64,000 bases of DNA from Bacillus sp. CECT 9360 (lineage in GTDB: Bacteria > Bacillota > Bacilli > Bacillales > DSM-1321). Numbering within the stretch: position 1 is the first letter of the stretch; each line of letters opens with the position of its first letter. The position numbers were made by a program, and so were the translations under genes. Location: positions 186,001 to 250,000 of the forward strand of contig NZ_CAKKNA010000006.1 in assembly GCF_918741275.1 (NCBI RefSeq), in the 5' to 3' direction. This document shows, piece by piece, positions 48,745-58,563 of this stretch. The notes beneath the pieces were generated by a model. It saw nothing but the letters and a program-made list of their open reading frames with translations. It searched no databases and had not been told where the DNA came from.

Positions 48745-49980
48745 TCATGCATGCTCATCTGCGTTCTCGGTGTGGATGAACTTCATGACGATCAACAAAA
48801 TGATGAGTCCAATAACCCCGGAGGCAATATAGCTTATGTTCAAATAGTTTTTCATAAGGATCGACATGAGCGGCGGTCCCAAACCCACTCCGAAAAAACG
48901 CGCCGAGCTGTAAAATGAAGAAATAGTCCCTCGTTCATCCTTCTCAATATTTTCAGTAATCATAGCATCTAATGTTGGCAATAAGGCTCCTATCGCAATC
49001 CCGACAAGGCTGGTAACCACCAGAAGTAAAATCAGCCGCGCTTTCACGTATCCAACAAAAACGATACTTACTGACATAAGAATCAGACAGCCTATTATTA
49101 ATTTCTTCATCAAAGGCAGGCTACCTTTGATTTTCCTACCCGATACATATGATGAGATACAAAGCAAGAAAAGCGGAATCGCAATGATAAAACCTTTTTT
49201 TACACCTTTTAATTGATGGATTATTTCCAGGCTGTCAGACAGGAAAAAAAGCATGGCAAATAAAATAAGCATCACATACGCACCTAACAGGAAGACCGTA
49301 TACAGCCATCTTCCTTCCTGTTTGAACGTTTTCCTCGTTATACTTACAAATTCCTTAAACTTTTTTGGCTCCTCCTTCTCTTTCGGCACCTTTATAAAGA
49401 AAAACACGAGGATGATCGAAATCAGGCTAAAAAAGGAAATCGAGAAAAACGGAAGATACCATAAAAAGGCGGCAAATAGCGATCCCAAAATTGGACTAAG
49501 CACTTTACCAAATGTATTGCTTGTTTCAATAATGCCTAAGCTCGAACTCGTTTTTTCGTCATCATCTTTATAAAGATCTCCGACTAAAGGCAAAATGATT
49601 GGTGAAGCACCGGAGGCTCCGATGCCTTGTAAAACTCGGCCGATAATAATCCACGTGAAGGGCTGATCAAGTTTCCATGAGGCAAAACCGGCGATCAGTC
49701 CGCCTATAAGGGCGATGATCAGTGCCGGCAGAATCACTTTTTTTCTGCCGAATTTATCGGATAAATACCCGGCTACAGGTATCAGAAAGATGGAAGAAAT
49801 CGAGTAGCTTGTAATGACCATACTCGATTGAAAAGAGGTAATTCCTACCTTATCCTCGAAGATGGGCAAAATCGGAATCAGCATTGAATTTCCCAGCGTC
49901 ATTACAAGAGGGATCGAAGCCATGCTTACGATACACCACACACTCACTTTATTCTCTTCTACACATACCTTCTTTTCCAT
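48745..49980 (-). CDS. MFS family efflux transporter
   Basis: The 411-residue major facilitator has about 12 membrane helices. The loop 2-3 signature is GYLSDKFGRKKVILP and the motif C-like stretch GRVLQGIGASGASPIILPLVG marks the drug/proton antiporter group. ATG 49980 is 5 bases after GAGGTG; a GTG at 49986 overlaps that site. The substrate is unknown. It is not part of the syntenic B. subtilis order and lies beside nrdJ. Confidence 0.88.
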   Translation of the reverse strand: MEKKVCVEENKVSVWCIVSMASIPLVMTLGNSMLIPILPIFEDKVGITSFQSSMVITSYSISSIFLIPVAGYLSDKFGRKKVILPALIIALIGGLIAGFASWKLDQPFTWIIIGRVLQGIGASGASPIILPLVGDLYKDDDEKTSSSLGIIETSNTFGKVLSPILGSLFAAFLWYLPFFSISFFSLISIILVFFFIKVPKEKEEPKKFKEFVSITRKTFKQEGRWLYTVFLLGAYVMLILFAMLFFLSDSLEIIHQLKGVKKGFIIAIPLFLLCISSYVSGRKIKGSLPLMKKLIIGCLILMSVSIVFVGYVKARLILLLVVTSLVGIAIGALLPTLDAMITENIEKDERGTISSFYSSARFFGVGLGPPLMSILMKNYLNISYIASGVIGLIILLIVMKFIHTENADEHA

Positions 49981-50080
49981 CCCCACACCTCATCAGACAA
50001 TTGTATTAGTATCATGTCCTAAACGCTGAAATGTTTTCGAACAAAAAAAGGAAATGTACAGACGAGTCCAACTCATACGT

Positions 50081-50114
50081 AAAAAACCTGACAACGAATA
50101 TCGCTGTCAGGTTT
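50081..50114 (-). terminator. nrdJ terminator
   Basis: A perfect 10-bp stem AAACCTGACA/TGTCAGGTTT (50105-50114 with 50084-50093) is followed on the minus strand by TTTTTT, 9 bases after the nrdJ stop. Confidence 0.9.
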
Positions 50115-50122
50115 CAAGTGGT

Positions 50123-53100
50123 TTACAAACCGCATTTCAATTGGGCGCCGCAGTTGGTACATGTGTTGCAGCCGCCTATTTCGTTTACTTCGCCTTTACG
50201 GCAGACCGGGCAAGTATCGCCTACTTCAGAACCGATTGTTACATTCGTGGACCGCAATTCGTTAATTGTATCAACAAGGACCACTTTCGGCTTTTTATCC
50301 TCTTCATATTCTAAATCAAATTCATCAAGATTGTTTTCTTCCGCTTTCAAAGTCAGAACCTGGCTGTCACGGCTTCCGTCAACATAAACCGTACCGCCTT
50401 TGGCCCCGCCTTTGTACAAACGCTCATATACCTTTTGAACCTGATCGACATTATAGCCTTTTGGTGCGTTAACGGTTTTGCTGATTGAGCTGTCAATCCA
50501 GCGTTGGATGATGCATTGTACATCAGCATGTGCTTCCGGAGCAAGCTCCATCGCAGATACAAACCATTGCGGCAGGTTATTAGGATCCGCTTCAGGATTT
50601 CTGTCCAGATATTCCTGAACGATATCCGCTTTCACTTCGATGAATTTCCCAAGGCGTCCGCTTCGGAAATAAGTGAATGAGAAGTAAGGTTCTAAGCCTG
50701 TTGAGACTCCGACCATTGTTCCAGTGCTCATTATTGTTACTCTCCATTAGGAGGGTGGGGTTATCAGTACCCACTCCTTATATCGCTATAAGGATCAGAC
50801 TATATCATCAACCAGTTATTTATACTGGTGCTCGGCGTGTAGTCGTTGAGGGGTCAGCCACGACTTCCCTGCGGATTGTCTGGCAGGAAGGAACAATTCC
50901 AACACCTTTGCATTTTTACCTTTTCATGCTGGCAAGGCACAGGTAGCAAAGGATACTCCAGGGTTTCCCGCATATAGCCAAGTTTACGCTACTTTCTTAC
51001 GAATGTAGGGGGCAGATTGTTTACCCGTTGGTGCTACTGTTAACAAGTGTGAATTCCGGATACCATACTCTAGAATGTCATTTCTCACATCCTCAGGCAT
51101 TTTCTGCATGAAGCCTGTTTCAGTGAAAGCTTTTCTTAAGCGGTTTGTTTCTTGCTGCTCTTTTGCTTCAAGGAATGGGAAGCTTCCTTTTTCTTTCGCG
51201 AGTTCAACCGAAGTACGGTATGCAGTAGTTGCAATCGTCTCGAACACGCTATCAACCAAGATGTTTCCTTCTTCAGAACCATACTCTGTTTCACAGTAGA
51301 TCAATAAATCATGGAGTCCCATAACTCCAAGCCCGACCCGACGTTCGCCAAGAGCCTGCTTTTTATTTTCTTCTAGGAAATAAGGAGTCGCGTCAATAAC
51401 GTTATCCTGCATTCTTACGCCGATTTCCACAGTCTTTTTCAATTTTTCAAAGTTTACAGTTTTCGTTTCTTTATCAGCCATTTCACCCAGGTTTACTGCA
51501 GCCAGGTTACAGACTGAGAATGGAGCAAGGGGCTGCTCGCCACACGGGTTTGTCGCCACTACCTGTTGTCCATACGCTTTGGCATTTGTCATTTCATTGG
51601 CATTATCAATGAAGAATATGCCTGGTTCAGCCGAATAAGTGGCACAGATGTTAATCAGGTTCCAGAGTTCCTTAGCCTTGATTTTACGGTAGACACGGAC
51701 TTTATGTCCCTGCTTTTTCCACTCTCGGACATCGCCGGTTTCATGCCATGATTCGTTATAAACTTTCATTTCAGCAGCATCATAGCTTTCCACATCAGGG
51801 AAACGAAGTTCATATTCTGCATCATTTTCAACTGCATCCATGAATTCTTTTGTCAGGCAGATTGAGATGTTTGCCCCAGTCAGGAATTCAGAATTATGAA
51901 CGGTGTAGGTTCCGCCAATGCGCAGTTTCTCCTCAGCATCTCTAATAATTTTATCATTAAATCCGCCCATTCCTGGAATCTGCTTGTAATTCACGATTCC
52001 CTGATACATTGCTTCTTCTTGTTCGGTGAAAGGTGTAAATTTCAGCTTTTCGCTGGCATATTTCTTAATCGTTTCATCATTTGTATTTTCCATTAAATAA
52101 CGAAGGATTCTTGGGTTTTGCATTTTAGAAATGATAAATTCAATGATATCTGGATGCCAATCCGAGAGCATGATCATCTGAGCTGAGTTGTTGCGTTGAT
52201 TCGTTACATCAACTCTCTAAGTCACCTTAGAGTCCAGACCATATCTTACACTCAAATCCTGAGTGTCCCCGCGCTTCGGAATCACTTGATTCCTACTCTA
52301 CTCACTTCCGCTTGCTTTAGCGTGCTTTCGATGGTCGTTGAACCTTCTCCATGTTAAAGGAGCTTGGCTGCTGATTGTCTTTCTCCACTTGTTGTTTTCA
52401 AGCATTCACGCTTACCGTTTCCAGTTACGTTGTAGCCAACAAGTCATTCCAAAGAGTTCCCAGCAATTCACGAGGTTTATTTATAGACGAGGCACTCATG
52501 ATGCTTTACCACGTCTCGACCCGCCCTGCTCAACCAAATGCGTCAACTTTGCAATATCATCGAGCCATGATACGGAACCTGATGATTTACCATTCACACC
52601 TTTAGCAAGCGTGTTGCGTGGACGAAGCGTTGATCCGTTCGTACCGACACCGCCGCCGCGGCTCATGATTTCCATGACCTGTTTCCGGTGTTCTGAAATT
52701 CCTTCACGGGAATCCTGGACGAAAGGCATTACATAACAGTTGAAATAGGTTACGTCTGTATCAGCACCGGCACCGTACAACACGCGGCCGGCCGGTACAA
52801 AGTTCAAATCGGCGAGCTCTTGATAGAACTTTTCGAACCATTCCTGGCGCTTTTCTTCAGTTTTTTCTACTGAAGCGAGTCCCGTAGCGTTTCGCTTAGC
52901 GATTTGTTCGTAGAAAATTTCAAGCGGTTTCTCAATGATATCGAGGGAACGATTGATGATCCCCGTTTCCAATTCTTTAGGATTGTCCAACACCCCGCGA
53001 TATTCTTCATCGACCAATACATCGGCCCGCTTGTTTTCCCAATCAATGTTCTGGATGTAACCGAGACCCCTTGCCGGGAACTTCGGATCTTCTTTAATGG

Positions 53101-53302
53101 TGAGCACGACAAAGTCACCGTTTGATAATGTTACTTTTGCCGTATCCTTAAACGAGTAGCGGTCAATCATCACCAGCCTTGAGACGCCCTTATGCGTCCT
53201 GTGCATGTCAGGTGTGATCTTGTGCACCTGTGGGAATAAGGAAATATCCTTATTCAAACTCTCAACATTAATCTTCCTCGTGTCTTTCAAAACGACAGCC
53301 AT
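50123..53302 (-). CDS. nrdJ: Class II (B12-dependent) ribonucleotide reductase, split by two group I introns
   Basis: Three exons on the minus strand, 53302-52508, 52183-51023 and 50728-50123, join into 854 codons (853 residues, the normal length) with no frame change. Exon 1 ends in EQGGSRRG, exon 2 runs from AQMIMLSDWHPD to LLTVAPTG and includes the catalytic NPCGEQPL, and exon 3 resumes with STGTMVGVSTG and ends with a Cys-rich tail (CPVCRKG, CTNCGAQLKCG). The enzyme makes deoxyribonucleotides using adenosylcobalamin, without oxygen. ATG 53302 lies 8 bases after GGAG. Its cofactor is shared with the MutAB mutase of this window. Unspliced RNA would give truncated proteins. Confidence 0.9.
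50729..51022 (-). ncRNA. Group I intron 2 in nrdJ
   Basis: A 294-nt intron lies between GGT (Gly) and AGC (Ser). It follows exon U and ends in G, both canonical. P1 pairs exon GGGU with intron GCCC (U-G wobble at the splice site). P/Q: UGCGGGAAACCC with AAUCCGCAGGGAAG (P4 GCGG/CCGC). R/S: CUCAACGACUACACG (50837-50851) with GAUGAUAUAGUC (50798-50809), giving P7 GACUA/UAGUC. It has no endonuclease ORF. Confidence 0.92.
52184..52507 (-). ncRNA. Group I intron 1 in nrdJ
   Basis: A 324-nt intron lies after GGU. P1 pairs exon AGACGUGGU with GCCUCGUCU (one mismatch, U-G at the splice site). P/Q: UUGCUGGGAACUC with AAUCAGCAGCCAAG (P4 GCUG/CAGC). R/S: UUCAACGACCAUCG with AAGAUAUGGUC (P7 GACCAU/AUGGUC). 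P4 and P7 differ from intron 2 by compensating changes. In-frame joining to GCT (52183) makes the last intron base A, not G. It has no ORF. Confidence 0.85.
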
Positions 53303-53393
53303 GACCATCTCTCCTTTACTTACTATCCTCTTCTTAGATGCGGGTTTCTTTATGTAGTTGTCTAAGAACGTCATATATTTTTGAAGTACCCTT

Positions 53394-53422
53394 AATCTAT
53401 CACACCAAAGCGCAAATATCAA
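53394..53422 (-). promoter_or_regulatory. nrdJ promoter
   Basis: The minus strand has -35 TTGATA (53417-53422) and -10 TAGATT (53394-53399) separated by exactly 17 bases, about 90 bases before the start codon. The -35 lies inside an NrdR-box-like site. Confidence 0.6.
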
Positions 53423-53465
53423 TATATGGTGTGTTAATTATTTCACCGGATACTACATATTGATA
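53417..53465. promoter_or_regulatory. Pair of NrdR boxes
   Basis: Two 16-bp sites, TATCAATATATGGTGT (53417-53432) and ATACTACATATTGATA (53450-53465), fit the NrdR consensus core CwAtATaTwG with one mismatch each. They are 33 bp apart, about three helical turns, the usual tandem spacing. NrdR should repress nrdJ here when (d)ATP is high. The nrdR gene is not in the window. Confidence 0.65.
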
Positions 53466-53702
53466 TTTTGGTCAATTCCTTCCCTTCTTGTCAAACCGAT
53501 AAACACTTAAATCAGTTAGGATTATGTAGAAAACTATCGATTTTTGTCAGTTTTCGGACGAATACAGTCGATTTCAACTGTTGCATTTTTTGTACTTCTT
53601 TCAAACGCTGGTGGTTGCTGAAAAAACAGGATAACCCTAAAAAATCTGAAAATTTTTTTATTTTTCTAAAAGCTCCTAAAAGAAAAAAGCGACGCTGGCC
53701 AC

Positions 53703-54539
53703 CTATCTCATATAGGTCCATTCATCGCTCTCATATTTTGTTTTAGCAAGGTGTTCTATTTCCTCTAATTGCTTTTCGCTCAAAGTATAAGGTTTTAATT
53801 CAATATCAAGACCTTCAGCAAATCCATTCTTAAATGCTTCCTTCGCTTCAGCAATATTGATTCTGCGGGTTGTCAGATCATGTATGGCCACCGCTTTATC
53901 TTTAAAGCTTTTCATCATTCTTTCCTTAACCCGGTCATTTGAGAAGTTAAACATGCTGAACAGTTTATCATCATCAAGATCAATCAGAATCGAGCCATGC
54001 TGCAGAATTACGCCTTTTTGTCTGGTCTGCGCACTGCCCGCGACTTTCCTGCCTTCGACCACCAGCTCATACCAGCTTGGTGCATCAAAGCATACGGAAG
54101 ATCTCGGTTCCTTTAAAGCTGCCTTTTCTGAATCGGTTTTAGGAACCGCAAAATAGGCATCCATGCCAAGATTTTGAAATCCCATTAAAACTCCCTCGGA
54201 AATGACCCGGTAAGCTTCCGTAACATTCTTTGGCATGCCAGGATGTTCTTCCGTTACGATGACACTGTATGTAAGCTCATGCTCATGCAATACAGCCCGT
54301 CCGCCGGTTGGCCTCCTGACGAACCCGACTCCTCGTCTTTTCACTTCGTCGAGATTGATTTCCTTTTCAGCTTTTTGAAAATAGCCGATCGAAAGGGTTG
54401 GCGGGTTCCAGCCGTAGAATCGAATCACTGGCGGAATCTCGCCATTGCTGTGCCAGTTCAGCAGCACTTCATCCATCGCCATATTAAATGATGGGGAACA
54501 ATCTCCCGAATCAATATATGCCCACACTTCTTTTGTCAT
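53703..54539 (-). CDS. lipM: Octanoyltransferase LipM
   Basis: The 278-residue cofactor transferase moves octanoyl from ACP to GcvH in lipoate synthesis. It has [18 protein letters not shown], the [22 protein letters not shown] active region with the catalytic Cys, and HGSILID. It supplies the lipoyl groups needed by the nearby Bkd E2 and glycine cleavage system. It is divergent from yqhL. Confidence 0.95.
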   Translation of the reverse strand: MTKEVWAYIDSGDCSPSFNMAMDEVLLNWHSNGEIPPVIRFYGWNPPTLSIGYFQKAEKEINLDEVKRRGVGFVRRPTGGRAVLHEHELTYSVIVTEEHPGMPKNVTEAYRVISEGVLMGFQNLGMDAYFAVPKTDSEKAALKEPRSSVCFDAPSWYELVVEGRKVAGSAQTRQKGVILQHGSILIDLDDDKLFSMFNFSNDRVKERMMKSFKDKAVAIHDLTTRRINIAEAKEAFKNGFAEGLDIELKPYTLSEKQLEEIEHLAKTKYESDEWTYMR

Positions 54540-54650
54540 ATCTCAAACCTTCTTTACAGTCATCATTTCCATAGTAGTGTATCAAACTTATCCGCTAATA
54601 AAAAGCAAACTCTCTTTCCAGAATATAAAATCATTTACGATAAATTTTTT

Positions 54651-54679
54651 TTGATTAAATAAGCGTTCAATACTATAAT
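54651..54679 (+). promoter_or_regulatory. Sigma-A promoter of yqhL
   Basis: TTGATT (54651-54656) and TATAAT (54674-54679) are separated by 17 bases, about 50 bases upstream of yqhL. Confidence 0.8.
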
Positions 54680-54730
54680 AGGACATGTCTGGTCTGTATT
54701 GCTTATCGCAGAGAAAGGGGTTTGAAGACT

Positions 54731-55114
54731 TTGACATCATTATATATTCTCTTGATTATCCTGGCTGGTTTCATGTCATATTCGATATTTAACTTGCTTA
54801 GACAACGCAAAATAGCAAAGACTTTAAGTCAGGATGAATTCGTGGCCGGATACCGCAAAGCACAGCTAATTGATGTGCGGGAACCGAATGAATTTGAAGC
54901 TGGGCATATTTTAGGGGCGAGGAATATTCCTTTAACCCAGCTAAAAACCCGCCTGAAGGAGCTTCGTACGGACAAGCCGATCTATTTGTATTGCCAAAGC
55001 GGACTAAGAAGCGGAAGAGCGGCACAAATGCTGCATCGAAAAGGATACAAGGAGCTCTATCATTTAAAAGGCGGCTTTAAACAATGGAGCGGCAAAATAA
55101 AAACGAAAAACTAA
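54731..55114 (+). CDS. yqhL: Membrane-anchored rhodanese YqhL
   Basis: The 127-residue protein has one N-terminal membrane helix (about 3-22) and a rhodanese domain with the active-site loop YCQSGLRSGRA (Cys nucleophile) and DVREPNEFEAGHI. TTG 54731 is 10 bases from AAAGGGG; TTG 54722 abuts that site. It probably handles sulfane sulfur at the membrane; the exact role is unknown. Confidence 0.9.
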   Translation: MTSLYILLIILAGFMSYSIFNLLRQRKIAKTLSQDEFVAGYRKAQLIDVREPNEFEAGHILGARNIPLTQLKTRLKELRTDKPIYLYCQSGLRSGRAAQMLHRKGYKELYHLKGGFKQWSGKIKTKN

Positions 55115-55143
55115 GAATCCATGTTATCATGGGTTCTTTTTTT
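55115..55143 (+). terminator. yqhL terminator
   Basis: A 9-bp stem GAATCCATG/CATGGGTTC (one G-U pair) with a TTAT loop is followed by eight T. Confidence 0.88.
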
Positions 55144-55228
55144 AGCTTAGGCTTTGTTCCATATTATTGTTGATATGTCTCAATCTAAAAAACAACCCTT
55201 AAATAGTAATGAAGTTCCTGTTAGTTTA

Positions 55229-55621
55229 TCAAACTGTTGATTGTGAAATCACTGTTTCAACTAGTTCATCTATAGTGCCAATTACTTTTTCTACTTCAGG
55301 CAAGTGATAAAATGTGCTTATTATTTCAACGTTATTTATTTCTTCATCCGGCGAATAAAGATAAATTTTTTTTCTTTGTCCTAACGCAATTCCTAATTCT
55401 ATATGACTCCCTTTTCCTGCTGGCAATAAAACGACAATAAAATCAGATTCCATTACAGCATTTTTCTCTTCTTCACCTATTATCCTAAGTTCTTCAAGAG
55501 TTGTAGCTCTATTATTTTGAGTCCAATCATATGTATGCTTATGTCCAACTTCTTTTAACTTTTCGCTAACGAGCCTAACGGTGTGAACGTTCATAAAACT
55601 AGAGGCGATGTAAAAATTCAT
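55229..55621 (-). CDS. Nucleoside 2-deoxyribosyltransferase-like protein
   Basis: The 130-residue product starts at ATG 55621, 7 bases after AAGGAG. It has the family layout: N-terminal YIASSFMN strand, a DFIVVLLPAGKGSHIELGIALG segment with the catalytic-type Glu, and a KKIYLYSP strand. It could act on nucleosides or nucleotide-like ligands. The gene is AT-richer than its neighbours and is not in the B. subtilis order, so it was probably acquired. The actual reaction cannot be stated. Confidence 0.75.
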   Translation of the reverse strand: MNFYIASSFMNVHTVRLVSEKLKEVGHKHTYDWTQNNRATTLEELRIIGEEEKNAVMESDFIVVLLPAGKGSHIELGIALGQRKKIYLYSPDEEINNVEIISTFYHLPEVEKVIGTIDELVETVISQSTV

Positions 55622-55710
55622 ACATTTCTCCTTTTCCCTTATATTTATAAAATCAAGAATCATTTTTGATTAACTTCCTCATTATTCTTTAACAGAGTGT
55701 GCAAGCTTAA

Positions 55711-55747
55711 AAAATCCTTGTCAGTTTTCATCACTGACAAGGATTTT
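55711..55747 (-). terminator. gcv operon terminator
   Basis: A perfect 15-bp stem (55733-55747 with 55711-55725) lies directly after gcvPB. The minus strand continues with TTAAGCTTG, so the T-run is mostly within the stem. Confidence 0.8.
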
Positions 55748-55751
55748 TCTT

Positions 55752-57209
55752 TTATGCCTGATAACGAAGGACAGGTTTTCTCGCCGCCAACGTTTCATCA
55801 AGACGCTTGATCACGGTCGTATGCGGAGCTTCTTGGACGATTTCGGGTGTTTCCTCCGTTTCCTTGGCAATTTGGATCATCGCATCGATGAAAGCATCCA
55901 AGGTTTCCTTTGATTCGGTTTCTGTCGGCTCAATCATCATGCATTCCTCGACATTAAGCGGGAAATAGATGGTTGGCGGATGATAACCAAAATCGAGTAG
56001 TCTTTTGGCAATATCAAGCGTACGGACGCCGAGCTTCTTTTGACGCTTACCACTTAGCACGAATTCATGCTTACAATGCCTGTCATATGGAAGGTCAAAA
56101 TAAGGTGCCAATCTCCTCATCATATAGTTCGCATTGATGACCGCATTTTCCGTTACAGCCTTAAGTCCGTCCGGACCCATGGATCGGATATACGTATAGG
56201 CGCGTACGTTGATGCCGAAGTTTCCATAATACGGCTTCACTCGACCGATCGATTGCGGCCTGTCATAATCGAAGAAATACCTGCCATCTTTTTCTGAGAC
56301 GAGCGGTTTTGGAAGGTAATGAATCAGATCGCTTTTCACGCCAACCGGGCCGGATCCGGGGCCGCCGCCGCCATGCGGGCCGGTAAATGTTTTATGGAGG
56401 TTTAAATGAACGACATCAAAGCCCATGTCCCCCGGACGCGCCTTTGATAACACAGCATTCAAATTGGCGCCGTCATAGTAAAGCTTACCACCTGCACTAT
56501 GAATGATTTCTGCCATTTCCAAAATATTTTCTTCAAATAAACCGAGTGTGTTTGGATTTGTCAGCATAAGGGCTGCTGTATCAGGGCCTACTACCCGCTT
56601 TAAATCTTCAAGGTCAACAAGCCCGTGTTCATTTGATTTCACCGTGACCGTCTCAAAGCCGGCAACCGTTGCCGAAGCAGGATTCGTACCGTGAGCGGAA
56701 TCGGGAACAATTACCTTGGTACGTGCTGTATCGCCATTCGCTTCATGATAAGCGCGAATCATCATCAGCCCCGTCCATTCCCCATGCGCTCCAGCGGCAG
56801 GCTGCAAGGTTACCTGATCCATTCCGGTAATTTCGATTAAATGCTCCTGAAGATCGTACATCAACTCCAAAGCACCTTGGACAGTGTCTTCGTCCTGGTA
56901 TGGGTGCACATGGGCAAAGCCATTCATGCGCGCGACATTTTCATTGATTTTTGGATTATATTTCATCGTACATGAACCTAACGGATAGAAACCGGAGTCC
57001 ACCCCGTGGTTACGGTGAGAGAGTGCCGTATAATGGCGCATAATATCCAGTTCCGATACCTCAGGAAGTTCTGCTGCTTCATCGCGGATATATTCAGATG
57101 GAAGAATTTCTTCAATAGAAACAGCCTCTACATCCAATTCCGGCAGGCTGTAGCCGATCCGCCCCGGTGTGCTGATTTCGAAAATTAGTGATTGATCTTG
57201 TTTATTCAT
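55752..57209 (-). CDS. gcvPB: Glycine dehydrogenase (decarboxylating) subunit 2
   Basis: This 485-residue C-terminal half of the P protein binds pyridoxal phosphate at the Lys of [21 protein letters not shown] 57209 overlaps the gcvPA 3' end by 8 bases and follows GGGGGAT. With GcvPA it decarboxylates glycine and passes aminomethyl to lipoyl-GcvH. GcvH is not in the window. Confidence 0.96.
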   Translation of the reverse strand: MNKQDQSLIFEISTPGRIGYSLPELDVEAVSIEEILPSEYIRDEAAELPEVSELDIMRHYTALSHRNHGVDSGFYPLGSCTMKYNPKINENVARMNGFAHVHPYQDEDTVQGALELMYDLQEHLIEITGMDQVTLQPAAGAHGEWTGLMMIRAYHEANGDTARTKVIVPDSAHGTNPASATVAGFETVTVKSNEHGLVDLEDLKRVVGPDTAALMLTNPNTLGLFEENILEMAEIIHSAGGKLYYDGANLNAVLSKARPGDMGFDVVHLNLHKTFTGPHGGGGPGSGPVGVKSDLIHYLPKPLVSEKDGRYFFDYDRPQSIGRVKPYYGNFGINVRAYTYIRSMGPDGLKAVTENAVINANYMMRRLAPYFDLPYDRHCKHEFVLSGKRQKKLGVRTLDIAKRLLDFGYHPPTIYFPLNVEECMMIEPTETESKETLDAFIDAMIQIAKETEETPEIVQEAPHTTVIKRLDETLAARKPVLRYQA

Positions 57210-58548
57210 AGCGATCCCCCAATTCCGCAGCAAATGCATCAATTTCTTCTTTTGTTCGTAATTCGGTTACCGCTACGAGCATATGGTTCTTAAGCTCCGG
57301 ATAAACACGTCCCAAATCGAAACCGCCGATTATATCCTTCTCAAACAGTCTGTCATTCACTTCTTTGTAGGAAGCAGGAAGCTTCACGACAAATTCGTTA
57401 AAAGAAGGACCGTCAAATACAACATCGATCCCTTTATCCTGTAGTGCTTTCTTGGCATAATGCGCTTTTTGGATGTTGCGGATGGCCATTTCCTTGACAC
57501 CCGTTTTCCCAAGGGCCGTCATCGCTACTGAAGCGGCCAGAGCGTTCAACGCTTGATTCGAACAGATGTTGGAAGTCGCCTTATCACGGCGGATATGCTG
57601 TTCACGAGCCTGTAATGTCAGCACAAAACCGCGTTTACCGTCCTCATCGACCGTTTGGCCAACCAGCCTTCCCGGCACCTTCCTCATCAATTTGTTTGTC
57701 ACCGCAAAATAGCCGCAGTGCGGTCCGCCAAACGCTCCAGGAATTCCGAAGACCTGCGCATCGCCTGCCACGACATCAGCTCCAAGCTTACCCGGTGGCG
57801 TCAATGCTCCAAGAGCCAGCGGATTGCTTGAGACAATAAACATCGCTTTTTCGGTATGGACAATCTCTTCAATTTCCTTGAGCGGCTCGATCCGTCCAAA
57901 GAAGTTTGGATACTGGACGATGACACCGGCAATCTCATCGCTGGTCAATTCTTTCAGTGCCGCTAAATCTGTAATTCCGTCTTTGTACGGAACCTCAATA
58001 ACCTCGACATATTGTCCTTTTGCGTATGCTTTCACTACGTCCCGGGTTTCCGGATGGACAGCGTTTGAAAGCAAGATTTTCTTCCTTCGCGTCTGGCCAG
58101 TGCTAAGCATGGCTGCTTCTGCAAGCGCCGTTCCGCCATCGTACATCGATGAATTGGCGACATCCATGCCGGTCAATTCACAAATCATTGTCTGGAATTC
58201 AAAGATTGCCTGTAACTCCCCTTGTGAAATTTCAGGCTGATATGGTGTGTAGGCTGTATAAAATTCAGAACGGGAAATGACATGGTCTACAATGACGGGC
58301 ATGTAATGGTCATAAACACCAGCACCTAGGAAAGAAGCATAGTTCTTTACATCCGCGTTTTTCGCCGCCAGCCTTGAAAGCTCCTTCAATAAGGAAGATT
58401 CAGATTTTGCCGGTTTGATCCTGTATTCTCCCTTAAACCTTACACTTTCAGGGATGTCATTGAAAAGTTCGTCGACGGCCGATACGCCGATTGCTGATAG
58501 CATTTCATGTTTGTCTTGCTCTGTCATCGGTAAATAGCGATGTTTCAT
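57202..58548 (-). CDS. gcvPA: Glycine dehydrogenase (decarboxylating) subunit 1
   Basis: The 448-residue N-terminal half of the split P protein, usual for Bacillus, has MRYLP-like start residues ([12 protein letters not shown]), [13 protein letters not shown] and [10 protein letters not shown]. It is 15 bases after gcvT and overlaps gcvPB. Confidence 0.96.
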   Translation of the reverse strand: MKHRYLPMTEQDKHEMLSAIGVSAVDELFNDIPESVRFKGEYRIKPAKSESSLLKELSRLAAKNADVKNYASFLGAGVYDHYMPVIVDHVISRSEFYTAYTPYQPEISQGELQAIFEFQTMICELTGMDVANSSMYDGGTALAEAAMLSTGQTRRKKILLSNAVHPETRDVVKAYAKGQYVEVIEVPYKDGITDLAALKELTSDEIAGVIVQYPNFFGRIEPLKEIEEIVHTEKAMFIVSSNPLALGALTPPGKLGADVVAGDAQVFGIPGAFGGPHCGYFAVTNKLMRKVPGRLVGQTVDEDGKRGFVLTLQAREQHIRRDKATSNICSNQALNALAASVAMTALGKTGVKEMAIRNIQKAHYAKKALQDKGIDVVFDGPSFNEFVVKLPASYKEVNDRLFEKDIIGGFDLGRVYPELKNHMLVAVTELRTKEEIDAFAAELGDRYE

Positions 58549-58563
58549 TTTTACCCTTCCCCT

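Noticed and set aside
50729..52507. Group II introns in nrdJ
   Set aside because: No GUGYG start, no domain V-like hairpin with AGC/GTT, and the conserved R and S elements of group I are present in both.
50123..53302. nrdJ as a pseudogene broken by stops, or an intein-containing gene
   Set aside because: Each break carries group I P, Q, R and S elements with compensating pairings, the flanking exons rejoin in frame, and the inserts contain stop codons and are too short for inteins.
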